64,000 nucleotides of DNA from Bryum argenteum (GCA_037043015.1 CM073324.1:26490097-26554096), one strand, 5' to 3'. Positions 36,401 through 49,311 are shown, counted from the stretch's first letter. The notes: generated from the sequence alone by a model not told the origin. Made by a program: numbers and translations.

Positions 36401-36730
36401 CGAGATACCGAGGTGGTTCTAGATACTCCAATTCAAACGAGACCAATGGTGCCATCCATTCCACAATCTACGGAATCGGCGGGACACCATAGCTTTCAAC
36501 GAGGCCTTGCACCAACGATGACATTTAGAGACGGCTTCTACTATAACACCGATGGCATAAGTACACTCGCCACGGTGAGCCGGCGATTCACGCATCGAGA
36601 GAGTCTCGTCCATCGATCTTGAAGATTCTATTGATCCCCAGTGTCGGCCGGCGGCGGGATCGTATGGTACGAGGCCTATGAAAGCGATCTGGGTAGGACA
36701 ATGGAGGAGGATGATTAGAGCGTCGAGAGA
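33420..36730 (+). pseudogene. Decayed large coding region of unknown family with DGQH motif
   Basis: Plus-strand frames hold successive protein-like pieces separated by frameshifts and stops. These include a Cys-rich stretch CTICARQ...CRKCSLC (about 33545-33608), then IIWEPVDGQHIVAAC and ATFVVYDDPALYLAKS (about 34275-34440), then MDEDLRKLREIWELYGKPD (about 34490-34546) and MEEFFFHISVGIILKGRR (about 35118-35171). The tail is acidic. The DGQH block recalls the DGxH/DGxR signature of ParB-like proteins, but this is only a motif resemblance. Composition is CpG-rich, like the 26-29.5 kb region, and unlike the flanks. It is probably a dead mobile element; no termini were found. Confidence 0.5.
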
Positions 36731-38400
36731 TTTATAAGTAGCAAGTCAATATGATGTTTAGGTGGCATGTTAGGTTTGATTGATATGTTTGAGTAAAGTA
36801 TGAGATGTTTGGTTATAGTATTATGCATGTTATATTATAGTATTTACTATCGATTCCTAAAGACGTTTATGAATTTTATGTATGGATTTTCATATAATAT
36901 AGAGCGAGATGCTACATATTTTCTCGTTGAATAGCACATGTTGGCCTTTTATCTCTTATAAAGTATGTCTATTGTATAAATGCCAAAAATAGTATATAAA
37001 TGTCATATAGCAATGTACAACGTAGAAGTTCATAATCAAAATTGCATTGAATCTAAAAAGAAACACTATAGGAAGTTCAAGGACAAAATTGAATCTTTGA
37101 AATTCTTTAAATTTCAATTTTTGCACTCCAAGACGTGACGTTGTCCTTCATATTGATCCATTGGGATTTGTATTCCAAAAATTTATATGGTACACAAAAT
37201 AATAAAATAGATGTTGGCAATATTTGAATATAATAATTTGGTAGTATTTACAAAGCAATAAAACATGATTTAGCAACAAATTTGTTATTAAAAAAATACT
37301 ATTTCTCGTTAGTTTAAGTTTAGTGCCTCCACATTTAAATTTTTTTTTTTTGTGTGGAATTTTTGTTGTTTTTTTTCATTTTGGAGGAAAATGTTGTTGT
37401 TTTGACATGCCATTGAGTGCACTTGGCAAAGTGCATAATTGCTTAATTGCGTGTTCTTACTCACAAATTAATCAAATACTCTTTTTCATTTTTGCGTGTG
37501 TAGAGGACACGTTTATATACTAGTACATGATATATTTTTGGAGGAAAACTATGTAAGCCTTTACAAGATTGTTTACTCTATGCTTGTAAATATACATACA
37601 AAAATCTTACTACGTAAATATCACATTTAATTTCTCAAACCTCAAAAATTTGTAATACAAAATCTACAAAATACTATCGGATAACTAAAGAGAAATATAC
37701 TCACAAATTCATTGAGAACTTCCTCCACAATGTAGAGCCAAACTCCATTAGGAATTTAGGATTCTACAATATGACAAATAAAAATGCCCAATCATCATCA
37801 ACTTCTTTTATTAGTGAAATTATAAGACATAATTAAGTGTACTAAATTTTGCAAATACGCAACATATCATGGCCATCCACTGATTCTACATTCCGCTAAC
37901 TATGCAATTAAGTAATCACATACCATCCGTTAGCGGGATCCAATTCAAAGTTCCAAGACTCAAAGGTCATAAAGTTCCCTAATGAAACGCCACTCTTGAC
38001 ACGTGTACTAGAAGCTTTTGAGGATCACCGCGTACCACAGTGTATTGCATCTTAAGGTGCCCATTCAAACATAATGAAACCAAATCATATGTTCGTGTTA
38101 GTTTGGTCAGTTGCTGATAATAAAGACTTATGAGAACGATTGAACATATTCAGGCGTGATTCGCGTTCATCTAGTGGTTCTCATTCATTCTTGCTTGCTT
38201 AAAATAAACATAAAAACAAAATGGAAGTTACCCCATAGCAATGGTGAAGAGTTGCAACAAGAGAGGCAATTCAAAATAGATTGAGGTTCAAATCAATGGT
38301 CACGGCGAGTGCAAGGAAAGATGGAGGGTAGTCAACGCTGACCATGAAGTATAAAACGCAAAGCCTCTCTTCCCTTCGTCCTCACTTCCTCCCTTGCCCT
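36731..38400. other. AT-rich spacer upstream of pectate lyase
   Basis: No gene or RNA is recognised. The sequence is strongly AT-rich to about 38.0 kb, followed by the pectate lyase promoter side. Confidence 0.45.
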
Positions 38401-38759
38401 CGTCACCGTGTCTACGGCCAATCCTGCAGGTGAGATTGCTTTGCTTGTCTGCACACATTGCTTTCGTTCTGATCGGCGTCCGAATTCTCTATGCCTGTTC
38501 GAATGCTATCATGTAATAATGCTACTCTTGCTTAAGTTTGCTTCAAGAGTAGTTGCTGAAATGCTACGTTCTTATACCATCTGATCTGTTTATGCTCGTC
38601 CAAATGCGGAACGAACTTGTGAATGATGATCTCTTCTGTAGAGGATATTCCGTTGTTTGTTGTCTGTCTGTGTGAAGCGTAACAGGCTCGGGGCTCAATC
38701 TGAACTGCTCTTGGAATATGAAGTCTAAATGATTTTCTTACATGTGCAGTTTGTGAGTC
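38401..38759 (+). promoter_or_regulatory. Pectate lyase 5' leader with a probable leader intron
   Basis: A donor-like 'cctgcag|gtgag' at about 38429 and an acceptor 'catgtgcag' at about 38749 suggest one intron in the 5' untranslated leader. It ends about 10 bases before the ATG at 38760. Confidence 0.5.
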
Positions 38760-40984
38760 ATGCCGGCGATCAATGCCTTGTTGATGTTGGGTTTGCTGGC
38801 ATCGGTCGATGCCCAATTCTACCGGGGTGGAGTGCGAGATGATTACAACGACCGATCCTATGCGACTACCCAAAGGTATGTTGATGGGGACGTCTCCTCG
38901 AAGGCGGATGAATATGCTGCCGGTACTGATAAATACGACTACACGAGCAGCAGCTTCACAGAGCAAAGGATCCCTACAAGTACACGACCTGATTATGTGT
39001 ACGATGCCACTGAAGACGATAACACAGCCAGCATCTATACGGAGCGAACGAACCCCACAGGCACAGACGAAGCCAATAGTTACGATTACACTCCTAGCAC
39101 CTTTACCGAGCGAAACACCCCCACCAACTTGGAGTGGGATGTAGCTGAGGGGTGAGATTTGTTCCCTCTAGTCGAGGCTTTTTCAGTTGTTTCCGATTCA
39201 TTTCCCTTCTCACCTCTCCTTGAGTACGTCATCGATATGCTTTCATTTTCTCTTCTCAGAGCATCTCTGAATGATCAGGGAGTGCATTTTTCCTACTTAC
39301 ATGAAAGGATTCTTTTCATGCAGGTCGGACGATTATTCCAGCGAGGAGGGTTATGATATTGAGAGCTCTAGAAACGGCCGGACTCCATCAAGAAACAGAA
39401 ATCAACTGAACCCGATCGACGCGTGTTGGGTGCATACAAACTGGAAAAAAAATCGTCGGGCTCTAGCCAAGTGTGCTGTCGGATTCGGTAAGTACGCTAT
39501 CGGAGGAGCTTACGGACCCATCTACGTCGTCACTGACGCTAGCGATGAAGATCTTGTCAATCCAAAGAAAGGCACCTTGCGTTACGGCGTACTTAAAGAT
39601 GTAAGTGCTTCACGATTTCTATACATTCCTTTCCTTGCATGAAAACATAAAATAAACGTATGTATGGTAAGATGGTACTAGGATTCTTAGGATTAAAGAG
39701 ATGGATTGGATAAAGCACCAGGCCTCCGTGCAAAGAAGGGACACAATTCGCTCTCTGGAGACTAAGCATGTAGTATCGAACTAACCATGCTTCGCTTGAT
39801 AGGGCCCGCTCTGGATCACTTTTGCACATGACATGAATATCCGGTTGAAGAACGAGCTGATCTTCTCAAGTTTCAAGACCATCGATGGCCGAGGCGCTAA
39901 GATTCACATCACCGGAGGACCCGGTTTCACGCTGCAATATGTCAAACATGTGATCGTCCATGGTATCTACATGCACGATCTCAAGGCCTCAGGCCCAGCT
40001 GTGATCCGCAGCAATTCAACTCACTCTGGCCACAGACAAGGCTCTGACGGCGATGCCATTAACATCTTCGGGTCTCGTGACATCTGGGTGGACCACTGTT
40101 ACTTCGCCCGAGGTCCGGACGGTTTAGTAGATGCCGTCATGGGCTCCACTGCCATATCCATCACCAACAACTTCTTCGAGCACCATGACAAGGTTTGCCG
40201 ATGTCACTCGTTCATTCATGCACTAGCTAGTTGACTTCTCTCTACTCACAGGTTCTACAATTGTTTCCGCGATCATGCAGTATCCTTGTTCTCACAAGTT
40301 TGTGTATGAATATGTAGACCATGCTCTTCGGTGCCCACCCATACGATACCATGGACAACAACATGCAGGTCTCTGTGGCCTACAACCACTTCGCTCCAGG
40401 ACTCATTGAACGTGTCCCCAGGTATGCACATGCTCTCTACATCGAGCTCAGTTCTGCATTTCTTATAAATTGCTTTTTATCTCTGAACAATTCACAAGTA
40501 CTTAAAACCAAAGGCTCGATCTGTTCCAAGCTAACAGAGTTTATGTTGCGACAGGGTACGACATGGGTATGCGCACGTATTCAACAACCTCTATTCCAGC
40601 TGGGGAATGTACGCCATCGGAGGCAGCGAAGGCCCAACCATTCTGAGCGAAGGAAACGTCTACACCGCCCCAAACACCGATGATAAGCAGGTGACTATCT
40701 CACGAACCATGCACATCATCATGCTATAATGCTGACTCTGCTGTCACTGATCTCACTTAAATGCGTAGGTTACGAAAAGACTCAAGGACGGAGACGAGGA
40801 GTCCTTCAAGCATGCGGGACAGTGGAACTGGCAATCGCGTGGAGACAAGTTCCTCAATGGCGCTTACTTCGTAGCCAGCGGTGCTAAAGATAGATCTGTT
40901 TTCAGCAAGGCTACTAGTCACCTGCAGATCATGCCGGCAGACACGGTTTGGGCCATCACTAAGGGTGCCGGTCCTCTTGGGTAA
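38760..40984 (+). CDS. Secreted pectate lyase (PL1), 6 exons, 504 aa
   Basis: Pectate lyase cleaves de-esterified homogalacturonan in the wall by calcium-dependent beta-elimination. Exons are 38760-39151, 39324-39600, 39803-40192, 40318-40421, 40555-40690 and 40769-40984, all in phase. Residues 1-18 form a signal peptide (hydrophobic [12 protein letters not shown]). Residues about 20-150 are an acidic Tyr/Thr-rich linker with repeated YDYTxSxFTE units. The PL1 domain starts with NPIDACW and [11 protein letters not shown], and continues with [10 protein letters not shown] and [18 protein letters not shown] (calcium-site Asp). The catalytic-Arg block is [16 protein letters not shown], split by the intron after 40421. 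It ends AGPLG-stop. The long linker is unusual for plant PL1 proteins and is the least certain part functionally. Confidence 0.94.
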
Positions 40985-43513
40985 CTGGCCTGGGCTGGCT
41001 CGATAACCCACTTGAATAGTGTGGTATACTCTTCAAGTATTAGTAACATACAATAATAGAATGTATTGAGCTGAAGTGTCCTGATAGTAGGACACATAGT
41101 TACTCTTCACATCCGAGGAGAGTTTCGCCCGGCTGCTTCATAGCCAGTGGCTTGCTTATACTTCTAATAAATGTATGTGAGAACTCAACTCACGCATGGC
41201 CTCCAGTCTTGTGTAAGACTCCATAGGATTGCTTTGAAAATGACATGATTGACTTTGTTATGAGTTTTTTGATACAGGGCTTGAAAGGTCATTTTCTTAA
41301 AGTTTTTAGTTTTGATGTGGATTAGAGTAGATTTGGATTGGACGTTTTTTTGGTAGTATATTTGATTTAATTTTTAAGATTGTTTAGATCATGTTGATTG
41401 AATTTTGGACCTCTTTTAGCCTGATTTGACACAATTACTTTTATGTAGTGAGCTCAGGATAGAAAATCTAGTCCGAGTAGTATAGAAACTGTAATAGATG
41501 TAACCTTAGAACATTGTTAAAACTTGTAGGAATGAGTTCGATACTTTGGATGTGAATAGGTGGGCATTATGTAAGTGAGTTATCAATTGAAGTATTTTTC
41601 TTGTATGAACTTGCTATATCTTTACTTTTCAATGTAAACAACAAATTGAGAATTTCCCTTTAGAAATCCTGATGGTGTGACTTGATATTATAAAGTGGCT
41701 CTTAATATATGGGAAGCTTCTCTTAAAGTTCCCAATTATCACTCGAGCACTTTACGGGTGCTTTTAGAATGTGATAGGCATGGTAGAAACTTTTCAAGGA
41801 CATCATAGTTGCTTGGAAGAGATTTTACAACCTTTAGAGTGATGCAAGGTTGTAGAGGGTTCTAAGAAACTCTTAAAAAGGCACTTAGCTCAAATTATTT
41901 TCACTTGGCTTGAATTCTGATAATTAATTATTTTTTGAATAAGGCATTCACTATAAAAATGGCACCTAAAAAAAGAAAAAATATATAGACTTACTATTAT
42001 TAAGCTAGTAGATTAGAATAGAACATTGTTATGCACGCAATTATGTTATTTGGCTTTTTCAAGCCCATGATTTATATTGGTTACTAAATACGACAAGAAC
42101 CACAAGAATGTAGTAAAAGGTTCTTGAATTATCTACACTATGTCAATAATGGTTAGTTTTGATTAGAATAGATCCTCAAAATCAACTAATAAGGAGTTGT
42201 TTCATAAATAGTAGTAAGGTGAAAAAGAAGCATAAATAGAGTCATGGACTTATTCATAAAAAGTGAGTGGATACAAATGAAACATCCAAATTGCTCACAA
42301 TCATGTTCCTTGGTTTTTTCAACGCCATGATTTTAGTTGGTTACTAATCTACTTTACATGTGACATGTAGATTTAATTTTGACATTTGACTCAATGATAC
42401 ATTGGAAAATTCAAAAAAAATCTGTTGAGTGGATATATCACCAAAGAAAGGACAATAAAATGTGTGTGCATTATAGATAGCACTTCTTCTCATCGAAGGT
42501 TTCTCTTGAACTTTTATTAAAGATGGTGTATCATTGATTTTCATTGAAAATCACTATTGAAATGGTGGTCAAATACGTTCGTGCATACATAGTTGCATGC
42601 TAATCATATACATATGTGTTCAAATTTTATAATGAGATCGCAACAATAGTCATGCCTTTGCCTGCTCTTGTAAAAACAAAATCTTGTATCTAAAATGTCT
42701 AATCTTTTTCATTTCTATAACATTTAAAAAACCGAATTCCAAGAAGAACTTGAATCGAATTAAAGTCTAATTTAAAGTTGTGAATCACTTATTAATAGTG
42801 TGTAATGTCTATAATATGGATGGTGCCCATTATCTTGAGAACCACTAAGCAATCATTATGACTCTTGAAAACAATTAAAAATTGTCATTTTTAGCACATT
42901 GAGAAGAATAAAACTCAAAAGAATTTTTACAAATTTTAATGGCAAGATTTTGTATGAGACTGTGGAGAATACATCCATCATGTGATCGCTAGATTGCATG
43001 AATAGATTGCATGAAGTTGACGAACAAAATTCAACTCTTGCCGAAAGTTCCCGGTGCTACCCAAATAGCGTTCCGAGGGTTGTGTAATACTGCCATGAAA
43101 TTGAAATCAAAAAAAGCAAGAACCTGATGCACTATCCTGCTACCGTAGAAAGTACCAGCCCGTGGGAGTCATATGAACCATACTGTAATCAAATACAAGT
43201 TCGATGTAAAGTGTCAAGGCTACAAAACCACTGCACAATAACTACTCTAGGTCACTTCATCCACATCGGAATGTCTTCAGCAACCGGAGTCCGCACTAAA
43301 ATCTACACCCACAAAAGTCACTCCCTGACTAATGTGTAAATTCGTTTGTGATAGTGATACTGACTAATGTGTAAATTCGTTCGTGATAGTGATACCCAAG
43401 TAGCACCGAGTTCATCGTTCATCATTTGTCCCTTTACTGGATGACACAATTGGTTTGCTACAGACATTGTATTGACCCGCCTCCATCTATTTGAGCCACT
43501 TCCGACAACTTAT
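40985..43513. other. Intergenic, AT-rich, with minor repeats
   Basis: This holds the 3' flank of pectate lyase. Two diverged copies of a block of about 65 bp lie at 42029-42092 and 42288-42352 ('caagcccatgattt...ttggttactaa'). A 35-bp tandem duplication ('ctgactaatgtgtaaattcgtt...') lies at about 43325-43394. No supported gene is seen. Confidence 0.5.
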
Positions 43514-46150
43514 TCACTGCTCTTTACCTCTAATTGCCAGAAGAATCTTCTTCCTTGGTCCCTGAAATTCAACAAGTTCGCACTCAGTAAATCCTAGTCT
43601 AAGACGAACTTTCGGCTCATTTCAACCGGAATTTGTCTCATACCATTCGAGGGGTAAGAAGCTCAGCGGTAGAAGCACATAATTGACGTCACTTCCACTA
43701 ACAATTTAGCGAAAGAGGACGTTTAGAGCGTGTTGAACTTACCATGGGTATACCGAGCTCCTTAAGATCGTTGTCACTCATGTACCGAAGAGCAGCCATG
43801 TCAATCTGAAAGAAATAATGAGTCTATTAGTTCCTTCATGGAGATGCAATCAACGAACCTTACACTATAATGCATTCACTACAAACAAAGAAAAAACTGA
43901 ACTCTATGAGAATGGAGAGGATATGAAGGAAGGACAGCTATAAACGACTACCTCCTCAACTTGAAAAGCCGTCACATATTTCTCAAGTCCCAATGAATGA
44001 AGGAGAGTGCGGACTGTCTGCTCTTCAGTCTACCACAAAGCATGAAATAGTATAAGAAGGCTGTTATGGCAACTTGAGCAGCATCGTGCAAATGAAGAAG
44101 TCGCCAGATAAGGAGCAATGCTCAAACAATACAGGAAATCAAGAGGATATAAGAAAAGACGAGGGAAAAGACGAGCCTGATCTTTCACTATCAATCAGTA
44201 CATGAATACTGGTCTATCAATGAATACAGAGAAAGGATTGGGTATATCACCATAGCGTTTGAAGGTTTCTTAACAGTTACAGTTGTTGGCCTGGTTGAGG
44301 CGGCAGGAGCAGGAGCTGGCGTTGAGGTCACAGCATGAGTTACAGTTGAGCTATTGTAAACCACAGAAGCTACTCTCCGCTGAACTTTCGGAGCTTCCTG
44401 TACTGGAGTAGGTTGGGGAGTCTGACTTGAGATGCCTGACAACTTATCCCGCAGATCCACAACATTCGCTTTCCCATTATTACTATTCCTCGGAACGTAT
44501 CTTGTTAGCTTCGACCGCAAATCTTGGGCCCCCGGGCGACCAGCTTCGATAGTTAGTCAAGGATACCACGATTTCACACTGCTCTACATCATACTATGGG
44601 AAGGGATAACCAAAGCCTATAATGCAAAAAAGAAGAGACTCCAAAATAATGAAACTACAAGCCTATCTCAGGCTAGTACTCCAATATGACCAATTGAAAA
44701 AGATACATTGGCCTCGAGGACCATCGTCGACTTCGTCAAAGAACAAGTCATGTTTCCACTGGCCTTCGACATCTCTTTGCCTACAATCAAGAAACAACTC
44801 ATTGACACTTCGGAACTACTCATGGTGATGAAGAGGCAATGTTCAAACCTTGGCAAACAAAGTTCATAATTCCGCTCATGTTCACACTAGAAAAATTTGT
44901 GAGACAGCGAGTACAACTTTGTATGGTTCACCTTAAGACAGCGACTAAAAACTTAGAGAAGAAATCAGAAGGATAAATTGGACAAGAGTAAAGAACTATA
45001 TATGGAATAATTTATGCTTATAACTAAAGACTCTTACTAAGAGTGCATAAAAAACCAACCGAAATCTCTGCTGTGATAACATACAGTAGAATTCATTCCC
45101 AAGGCTTTCAAGAAAAAAGGTTTTAATTCAACTCGGAAGAATTCACCTTTTGGCACCAGTTGGTTGCGGTAGAGAACTAAATTGTTCAGAGAGACCTCCC
45201 AGTCGATCTCTAATGGATCGTTTCCTATTTCGATCACCATTCGCGCGATCGGCATACATCTCTGTAGGAACCGTTACGTTCCTCTGCACCTGTTATGCAC
45301 GCCACATTGTCACCCTCATGTCCAGATAGCCAACCATAAGACTGGTCCTAAGCCTCTTAGGTACAGCTAAAGACAGTCTTACGTCATAAATAAGATTCCG
45401 ATGCTGCTTGCGATGATATATTCTGGCAACCAAAACCTCTTAAAATGAGAAGACACCATCAACAATATCCTAAGCAAGAGCCTCTGACGTAGAATATACA
45501 CTTCACCTAAAACCTCGTGACCACTCGAGGCCCTACTTTTGTCGAAAAACGTCTACACTAAACCTCACTCAGGACACGATAACAAAAAGCAAGAGAGCAC
45601 GCAACTAAATAAATATCTCTCAACACAAAAAAGAATTATGTCAAAACAACACTCAACCTAAACCCTAAAATATGATTTTCCAGCAAGCTCATGCGATGTA
45701 ATTTAGAGCAAGGTAGGCGTACCCGCTTCCCGCCACGCCCTAAGGTGACAGTCACGCGTGGTTGAGACATCAAACACCCGTCTCCGGAAACACACTCACT
45801 CTACCGCCCTGGCACCCGTCCGATAGAACAGCTCCGCGCTCAATAGCAATCCCTAAAAAAAAAACCATAACCGACTTCATTAAGACAACAAACCCCCGGT
45901 ATAAAAAAATTGGCGCATTCTTAATGCATACAGAGAATAAAGTCGGCAGTCTTCCAACATGTAAGGCTTACCCGTGGCCTCGATCGAACTAAAGTCTGGC
46001 AGATTTCGTAAAGCTCCAACACGATTTGTCCGACTTTCCGGGAATGCACGGAGCCCTGAATCCGAAGCTGACTACGTCGACAGGAAACCCTAATCTGTGA
46101 AGGTGGTCGTGGAGGAAGCGCGTGCCTTCCGGAGGAGGGAGGGAGCAGTG
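43514..46150 (-). CDS. SAM-domain protein, 3' exons resolved, 5' end uncertain
   Basis: This is a plant protein with a C-terminal sterile alpha motif, a protein-interaction domain; its specific role is unknown. In-phase exons are 44780-44707, 44543-44251, 44029-43952, 43805-43743 and 43561-43514 (stop). The SAM part reads TVRTLLHSLGLEKYVTAF, DMAALRYMSDNDLKELGIPM and GPRKKILLAI. Upstream is a basic and acidic disordered region (RQRDVEGQWKHDLFFDEVDD, DLRSKLTRY, VVDLRDKLSG) and a Pro/Thr-rich stretch. An earlier exon starting at 45261 contains RKRSIRDRLG, as expected for this family. The joins between 45261 and 44780, and the first coding exon, could not be fixed. A GC-rich leader exon with donor near 45970 probably extends to about 46150. 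Confidence 0.8.
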
Positions 46151-46435
46151 CCGCTGCCGATGCTACGGCGATGGCGCAGATGCCTGAGGCCTGGAGATGG
46201 CCGAAACCGACGTTGCCGTCGCTTGCCGCGCTGCGGCGTCTGACGCGGTCTAACTCCCGTCTAACTTCCCTTTGATATTTTCTCTCCTTGATGTTACACT
46301 ATATTGCAATTAGTGTAGGTCCTACTATCAACTAAACGCCCAACTTGCATAGTCCACGGTCACTTGGGATGACACCTTAAAGTAAATAAAGTAAAGGTTG
46401 AATTACAATTGGTTTGCGTGGTTTTGAACCAAGAC
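46151..46435. other. Upstream flank of the SAM-domain gene
   Basis: A GC-rich stretch up to about 46260 is the likely promoter side. The rest is AT-rich and has no gene. Confidence 0.4.
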
Positions 46436-46785
46436 TTAACCCCTAAATTTTCTTGTTGCAAAACCGTATAAGTAAGTAAATGACCTTCCTTTAGATTCAG
46501 CTCTAGAAATCTCAATCTAAGAATTATTTAAAAGATTCAACCGTAAGATCTCAAAGTTCACTTGACATGATGGGTAAATCTGCTCATGATGGATTGCGTT
46601 AATCATGAAGAACACAAAGTTTCCATGATCCGCAAAAACAAGAAAGCACGAAATATTCATATGGCATACCAAATTTGAACCGTTCATTCTTTCTCATTTG
46701 TGAGATTATAATGGTCAAAGTTGGCTGAGTTTTTCTCCAAAACCTCCAAAACTCGTTTTGGGTTTTAAGGAAAGCTAGGGGTTAA
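46436..46785. mobile_element. TTAA-bounded MITE, family B, copy 3, with internal insert
   Basis: This 350-bp element starts TTAACCCCTAAATTTTC and ends GCTAGGGGTTAA. It matches 23236-23503 at both ends but carries about 80 extra bases in the middle (about 46570-46670) before 'tttgaaccgttc'. It has no coding capacity. Confidence 0.78.
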
Positions 46786-48285
46786 GGTAATGATTTCAAG
46801 AAATGCACACCATCAAGAACCGTATTTTACTAACGAGGTCGAGTACCAAAACCAAACGGATGGGCAATATGAATCATAAAAGAATTTATAAATGATATGT
46901 GTTTGGTTCATCAACAAACTTGAATGATGTAGAAATTTTTGTAGATTGTGATATGGTGAGTGAACAAACTATTTTGATAGTGATTGAGATTGATTATAAG
47001 CATAAAATATATCACTCTACATGCAACTCATTACTTTGCATGCATTCTTGGTGCAAGCAAAAGAAAACCTCACATGGTACAAAGCTATTCTCTCGACTAG
47101 AATTAAGAGTTCCTTTCTAACATCGTTGTTATGCTCCAAAGGACAACCTTCCTATCATCTTTAGGAACTACTCTTTAATGAATAGGACTCTATATCACGA
47201 CACGTTAAAGGTGTATAGTGTATATATCATAAATTCACATGACATTTAGGATACACAAATTCCGCTATTTCTAAGAGAACTCATAGTGAATGATTCTTTG
47301 TCTTTGTGTCTCATAGATTAATTGTGACTTCGATTGTAATACATTTGCAAGCACAATGGCACCAAAGGAGAATCTTGTTGTTGTGATTGTTGAAGGATAT
47401 CAATGTCTTTTGAAAGATTATAAGATTTGATCCAGAAATTCTATGCATTGACCACAAAAAATAAGTGCTTTGTATTGCTCTTTCGTATCTCTTATTGATT
47501 GACCTCTAATATGAAAGGGGTTATCTATCTTTATTTTTTTAAACAACCTACTTTCAAGACAAAGTATATGTTTTTGACCTTTGATATAGTTTGAATAATG
47601 TACTTTAGAATATTGTATTTGATCTCCACATTACATGTGATGCAATCCTTCCATTTGTGAGACCACAACATATACAGTTAGAAATGAAACAAAATGAAGT
47701 AAATTCATTGTAATAAAAAAGGAAGTTGTCTCATAACAAAATCCATTCTACAGTTCAATTTTTGGATGGTTTATTTAACCTTACATTTCCAAGGGGGGTC
47801 CACAATCTAGAAACATGCCTAATGTTCAAAAATCCAAAAACTAAAGTTGCCTTCACTAAAATGCATGCCATTAACACCTAGTTTATTTTATGAGTTAGAA
47901 ATTTTTACCACATACTAGACTTGATTTGAGACCAAATCTAAGATATTTTTATCTAAAATAGACTTCGGATAAAGAAGTTATACTATTCTCTTTCTTGTTC
48001 ATTTTTCTTGTGTAGAATATAAGCAACTCACTCAGAAATAATACAAGAACGCCACCTTCAAATGTCAAGTATTGGTTCGTGATGTATTTCTCAAAGGATC
48101 AATACATCATATGCTTTTAGAAAAAAATCTTAAAAAATAACGTCAAGTCATAAAAACAATCATACATGCATGCACAAAGTCTCATGCTCTAATGCCTTTG
48201 TGTTACTAGTTCAGCCTTTGAAGCAAACTGGAAGTTCCCACTTGGATTGGCTTTGGATTAATTGCAGCCACATTGAATAAGGCAC
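46786..48285. other. AT-rich intergenic sequence
   Basis: No supported gene, RNA or repeat is seen. A frame at 46899-47120 shows no family features. Confidence 0.4.
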
Positions 48286-48289
48286 TACG

Positions 48290-48612
48290 AGCCTTGGCTT
48301 GGTGGTTGGGGCTCATGGTCCCCAACGGGGAGGTCGTGGGTGCTATTCCCCATGCCGACGTGGTGCTCACTACTATAGTCCACCCAACTATCGTGGGAGG
48401 TCCTTGGACCTTGTTGTATGGGTACCTGAAAGACCTATGTTCAAGGCACTAGTATCTAGATAAAAACTAGCGTAGTTATATTGTCCACCCTCGAGAGGGG
48501 AAGTAGTATTGTTCCAATTTCCCCCTCGGGATATTAGCATAACGAACAGACACTTCATTCACGCCGGCTCCTTAGAGAAGGGACCGGAGTTTCTATCTCT
48601 CTTTCTCATCAG
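48290..48612 (+). mobile_element. SINE-like element with tRNA-type promoter boxes
   Basis: An A-box-like TGGCTTGGTGG lies at 48295-48305. A weaker B-box-like GGTGCTATTCC lies about 34 bases downstream (48339-48349), in a context resembling a tRNA T-arm. A GC-richer body continues to about 48612. It contrasts with the AT-rich flanks. There is no tRNA cloverleaf. The right end and any target duplication were not resolved. Confidence 0.5.
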
Positions 48613-48941
48613 CCAAATTGAAAAGGGGAGATTTGGATTAGTGGCTTGACTGACACGAGAATATTAAACACTTCAAAATACTACTGCGAAGTATATCGCA
48701 CACTATCCAGCCAATGACTTACTTTACTTAGGATTAATTTTCTAATTTTCTCACCGTTTCGTCCCAACCTCCATCTTGAAATGCCACTCGTGAACGGCCA
48801 GAAACGAAACTGAATGTTCGGGGACCCAAACAAAGGCTTATTTTAATACATTTCTGAAGGAACTGACAAAGCTGATTCAACCTGAAAAGCTATAAAACAT
48901 TGAATCACAATGCAAAGGTGTCATTTGCCGGTATATACCAC

Positions 48942-49311
48942 TTAACCCTTAAACGCCCAAGCATGCCCGAGGGGCATGATTCCAACAGAATCTTCCCTGT
49001 AGCTCTCACTGTACTCAACATTTCACTCATATTTTGATGTCAAACTGGTCACCTTCTTCTGATGCATTCAAAAAGTGAAATTTCACAATTCAAATCACAA
49101 TTTGTATGAATGATTTTGTGCTTTGAAAGGATTGTGGTAGGTAGGTTGGGGTGGTACATAACCTTGTAGGAGGTTGCAAGCTCATCATTGATTGGCCTAT
49201 TCATGATGCCCAAGTTCAAAAAGTGCACTATTCATGATGCCCAAGTCCAAAAGATGCTGTGATCCAATTTTGGGCTGCCCGTTTCAGACCCCATGGGCGT
49301 TTAAGGGTTAA
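48942..49311. mobile_element. TTAA-bounded MITE, family E, copy 3 (best ends)
   Basis: This 370-bp element starts TTAACCCTTAAACGCCCA and ends TGGGCGTTTAAGGGTTAA, an 18-bp perfect inverted end including TTAA. The interior matches 1723-2076 and 17854-18222 throughout. It has no coding capacity. Confidence 0.88.

Noticed and set aside
38809-39144. 111-codon frame overlapping pectate lyase exon 1
   Set aside because: It is a shifted-frame shadow of the exon with the signal peptide, which splices in phase to the PL1 domain.
48290-48370. tRNA gene
   Set aside because: A- and B-box-like motifs are present but there is no cloverleaf or acceptor stem, so it is better read as a SINE head.
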